Shown here piece after piece: positions 61,171 to 64,000 of a stretch of 64,000 bases of DNA. Within the stretch, counting starts at the first letter, position 1, and each line of letters starts with the position of its first letter. Source of the stretch: Fulvia fulva (taxonomy: Eukaryota > Ascomycota > Dothideomycetes > Mycosphaerellales > Mycosphaerellaceae); assembly GCF_020509005.1 (NCBI RefSeq), contig NC_063017.1, positions 2,108,001 through 2,172,000 of the forward strand, written 5' to 3'. Both the position numbers and the translations under genes were made by a program. The notes under the pieces are model-generated. The model searched no databases. It had not been told where the DNA came from and was given only the letters and a program-made list of their open reading frames with translations.

Positions 61171-62088
61171 TCAGAGGTGATCCCAAATCTCGCGATACTT
61201 CTCACCAAGCATGCACAGCACCGTGCATACGGGGCACGAGAACCTGTTCTGGCCGCACTCGCGCAGAGCGGTATGATCGCGCTTCAGCTTCTTCACTTGC
61301 GAGATGGTTACATTGTCGCGTGCACCTACCAGCCAGCCCCCAAGACCCCATTTGATAGTCTCCCGTGTCTGTTTGACGTCATCGTGGGCTAAATCGTGCT
61401 CGGCTTCAGTCCGCTGAAGCACGATGGCGAGAGCCTCATACAGATCGCCCAAGGTGTGAGCACCATCGAACGCTGCCCAGTGGCTATAGGCGGCCTTGAT
61501 GTTGTCGTACGTTTTCGTGAAGGCACAGAAGCTGATCTTGATATGGCGATGTTTGCTAGATAGTATCATGCGGCGCCAGGAAGCTTGACGATCGAAGTGA
61601 GCTTTCAGATGTGCGCGGGCGAGTGTTGAGATGCCTTCCTGGAAGCTAGTGATGCCGGTGTTGTCACTGCAGTCGCACCCAAAGTATGCTTGTCTCGTGC
61701 CCCTGCTCGAGGTACGCTGCATGATATACAGGCGGAGTGTAACGTCGCCGGTACCAGAACGATAGCGACTTGGATTGCAGTGCCCGAGGCAAGGAAAAGC
61801 AGGGTGCAATGGCTCAGAGGAGACTTGACCATCCAGAAGAAACTCAAAGCCGTGCAGCACTTCTCGCGAAGGATCGTCTTCATCTTCGGAAGCTAGAAGC
61901 ATGGCACGCTGGAGCCGCATCGAGTTGTCGATACTGGATTTAAAGGTGTGATTGACGCGCTGGAGGATGGAGAGATTCCTGATAGAGCGTGCTTCTTCGG
62001 TAGTGCCCGCATCATGAACCCTCACTTGCAGCAAGATCATCTCGAGTAGTTCCGCAATGTCGAAAACTCGACTTGCCGCGGAAGCCAT
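61171..62088 (-). CDS. F-box-like domain protein
   Basis: Single exon, 305 aa, starting MASAASRVFDIAELLEMILL. The first 60 residues fit an F-box: VFDIAELLEMILLQV, then SIRNLSILQRVNHTFKSSID, matching the pattern of helices with conserved hydrophobic and Arg/Ser positions. The rest has no known fold; it contains LHPAFPCLGHC and a terminal CPVCTVLCMLGEKYREIW with two Cys pairs. Expansions of such F-box-like proteins are common in Dothideomycetes (family knowledge). As an F-box protein it would recruit substrates to an SCF ligase through Skp1, but this is inferred from the N-terminus only. Confidence 0.6.
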   Translation of the reverse strand: MASAASRVFDIAELLEMILLQVRVHDAGTTEEARSIRNLSILQRVNHTFKSSIDNSMRLQRAMLLASEDEDDPSREVLHGFEFLLDGQVSSEPLHPAFPCLGHCNPSRYRSGTGDVTLRLYIMQRTSSRGTRQAYFGCDCSDNTGITSFQEGISTLARAHLKAHFDRQASWRRMILSSKHRHIKISFCAFTKTYDNIKAAYSHWAAFDGAHTLGDLYEALAIVLQRTEAEHDLAHDDVKQTRETIKWGLGGWLVGARDNVTISQVKKLKRDHTALRECGQNRFSCPVCTVLCMLGEKYREIWDHL

Positions 62089-62335
62089 TGCAGGTGGACG
62101 TTGGCGGTATATGTGGTGGTGACAGAAGTTTAAGAAGAGCAGTGGGTTGAGAGTTGCGATGGAAGTCTTGTTTGTTGTTCAGGTGAGGTGATTTCCTCGA
62201 TTGAGAGTAGAGTTCGGGCAAACGCAGAAAACGCCGCGGGAGCTAGCAGGGATCGCGGCTCTTGCACGTGCGTAGTCACAAGATAGGCAAGAACGCCTCG
62301 CAGGGACGATTCTCACGACCAGCAACCAGACACAT

Positions 62336-63742
62336 TCATATCAAGCCAGCTCTTCTGACAAACCAGCTGAGCCCACCGGCGACAGCTGTGCAGCCGGAGA
62401 AGATAATGATCGGACCGTATTCGCTCCCATAAGTCGAGCCTGCCGCCTCCGAGAAACCCTTGCTCTTCTCCAAAAGCGCTTCACTTAGTGGTCCGGAAAT
62501 GATCGAGCCTACACCACGTCCTGCAGCAAAAAGTCCAAACACTAGATTCGCATCCGCGCCGTCATGTTTCCTCTGGATGTCTCGAATCATGCCCGCCCAG
62601 CTTGTGGAGTACGCCGAAGCTGTCAAGCCATACATCACGCTGAAGACGAAGAGTGGCGCGACCGAAGTAGTCACACCCAGAATGGCGAAGACTGTTATCG
62701 TCGCAATTACGCTCAGTATCAGGAGCACTTTCGTGACGTCGAACCGATCGACCAGAGTTCCAACCCCAATGCAACCAAACACCATCGCTGTGTTGATCAG
62801 TGTAGTTGTCAATGATCCGAGGGTCGAGCTCAGGCCAAGAGCTTCGGCGATCGTGGGTAGGTAGTTGATTGGTAAGAAGTAGCCCAGCGCCTGACTCGTG
62901 TTGGCTGCCTGCAGTACCCAGAACAATGGAGACCGAAGGAAGGATGGGTCGATTCGTGGCGATGCTTGTGCCGCAGAGACTGGCAGCCGTGGTTTCAACA
63001 CGAAGAGCAGAGGCGAAGCAAGCACTACTAAGATGGCTGCCACGATCCTCAGTGTCTGCGCAAGAACATTAGTTATCGAAGATAGGGTTCTATGGGCCAT
63101 ACTCACCCATCTGAAGCCCACGGCAGACAGCAGTGCCTGCAGAACCAGTGGCAGTATCGCGCCACCTACTCCGTCACCCGCGATAGCGACACCGATTGCT
63201 AGCCCCTTCTTCCTCACGAACCACTCATTGAGGTAGTTGATGGTCGGAATAACCAACGCATTCCCAGCAATGGCATAGATGACGCCCTGCATGACCAAAA
63301 GCTGTGGCACGGTCTTCGCAAAACTGGCTCCGACCAACGCTACCGCGACCGTCGGTAGACTCACATACATTGCCATCTTTCTGAGCCCCGGATGTCTCTG
63401 GAAAACGAAGAGGCACACCGGCATTGTGAGGTACATCAATCCGGTGCAAGTGGTACCGATGGCTGCTATACCCCCAGGCTTCGACGAGAAGGGCTCATTG
63501 GAGGTGTAGTATTCTTGCATGACACCGAAGGATAATGCGAAACCCCATATGAGGCCATTGCTAAGAAAGGCGCCGAAGAGAGCGACCCATGCTTGGTAGC
63601 CTTCGTCTGTTGGTGGGAGACTTTGGTATTGTGGTCCTTGCGGCATGTTGCTGCCGGCAATGCTTTCATCGATCACTCGGTTCGTTGAGCCATGTTGGCT
63701 GGCAAGCTCGATGCTGTCTGCTGAGGCGTGGCCTGTTGACAT
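62336..63742 (-). CDS. MFS transporter, monocarboxylate (MCT/Mch) type
   Basis: Exons are 63742-63107 and 63055-62336, with a 51-nt intron (GTGAGT...TTGCGCAG). The intron is divisible by 3 and free of stops, so it is easily missed; splicing gives 451 aa. After a short hydrophilic N-terminus, EGYQAWVALFGAFLSNGLIW starts the first helix with the conserved MCT DxGxxW/W-like region. Twelve helices are visible, with a central loop around KPRLPVSAAQASPRIDPSFL. LNEWFVRKKGLAIGVAIAG is the family-typical loop and helix 5. Substrates of fungal members range from monocarboxylates to riboflavin, or are unknown. The start is the first ATG of the frame, at 63742. Confidence 0.87.
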   Translation of the reverse strand: MSTGHASADSIELASQHGSTNRVIDESIAGSNMPQGPQYQSLPPTDEGYQAWVALFGAFLSNGLIWGFALSFGVMQEYYTSNEPFSSKPGGIAAIGTTCTGLMYLTMPVCLFVFQRHPGLRKMAMYVSLPTVAVALVGASFAKTVPQLLVMQGVIYAIAGNALVIPTINYLNEWFVRKKGLAIGVAIAGDGVGGAILPLVLQALLSAVGFRWVSMAHRTLSSITNVLAQTLRIVAAILVVLASPLLFVLKPRLPVSAAQASPRIDPSFLRSPLFWVLQAANTSQALGYFLPINYLPTIAEALGLSSTLGSLTTTLINTAMVFGCIGVGTLVDRFDVTKVLLILSVIATITVFAILGVTTSVAPLFVFSVMYGLTASAYSTSWAGMIRDIQRKHDGADANLVFGLFAAGRGVGSIISGPLSEALLEKSKGFSEAAGSTYGSEYGPIIIFSGCTAVAGGLSWFVRRAGLI

Positions 63743-64000
63743 TGCAGCGGGAAGGAGGGACGGAGACAGGTGAAATGCGAGAGCGGAAAGGACGGAGGAA
63801 GACACTGAAAATCATATGAGGACTGATACTGACCTACGGGGCCTTTACCCGATGGTTCCCATATGCTGCTTACACATCGGTACGGTATTGTTGATGATTC
63901 GATTGTACTTGTCGCGCTCTTCAGAGTTCACCAGTCTGATCAACAAGCAAGTCATTCTCCAAGGTTTGCAATCAAGCCTTGTCACAAGCAAGCAAGTTGG
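63743..64000. promoter_or_regulatory. upstream region of the MFS gene to the window edge
   Basis: This 258-bp stretch precedes the MFS start. No feature is recognised; any gene beyond the edge is outside the window. Confidence 0.4.

Overview
This window is nuclear DNA of a filamentous ascomycete (Pezizomycotina). The genes are compact, carry mostly short introns of 47-70 nt with GT-AG ends, and lie on both strands. They encode fungal families: a Zn2Cys6 regulator, an HsbA-type wall protein, an MCT-like MFS carrier and a mitochondrial ribosomal protein. The mix of families reminds me of Dothideomycetes (Mycosphaerella relatives), but that is inference. There are no bacterial-style operons, and several gene pairs diverge from short shared promoters.

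Layout. 0-13 kb: the 3' end of an unknown gene, a sorbose-reductase-like SDR with a mutated splice donor, a 43-bp minisatellite, a 1,240-aa single-pass membrane protein, an ICln/Voldacs protein and a P5B ATPase (YPK9). 13-26 kb: a Zn2Cys6 factor, mitochondrial uL5 (MRPL7), a deubiquitinase ending in a CaaX box, a NIPA-type Mg transporter and an M28 peptidase that lacks a zinc-ligand segment. 26-30 kb: a same-strand tandem array of five related short genes. 31-43.6 kb: a JmjC-like protein, TRAPP subunit BET5, a CaMKK/SNF1-activating kinase, SGT1, PPX1 and ARB1. 43.6-54 kb: a tRNA-like Pol III-type element, a small unknown protein, an aldehyde dehydrogenase with a premature stop, CFD1 and a repeat-rich secreted protein whose frame is broken. 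54-64 kb: a PQ-loop transporter, an HsbA-like protein, an 84-aa protein, a 3-kb stretch without recognisable genes, an F-box-like protein and an MFS carrier.

The most unusual region is 26.3-30.1 kb. At least four copies share a tiny first exon ending in P-S/V-Y, a phase-0 intron of 47-50 nt, and a second exon that opens with an LPRxGE-like motif and then a PPxY (WW-domain ligand) motif. A basic patch and one membrane segment follow in three of them. A fifth copy is broken. I know of no described family with this architecture. A reasonable hypothesis is a locally expanding family of small membrane adaptors for a WW-domain protein such as the Rsp5/NEDD4 ubiquitin ligase.

Several otherwise intact genes carry single lesions: a CT in place of a GT donor, an in-frame TAG, a 1-nt frameshift with a TGA, and a missing metal-ligand segment. 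These could be real decay or base-level errors in the assembly. Splice structures here were read by eye from splice signals and protein-family expectation, not from transcripts.
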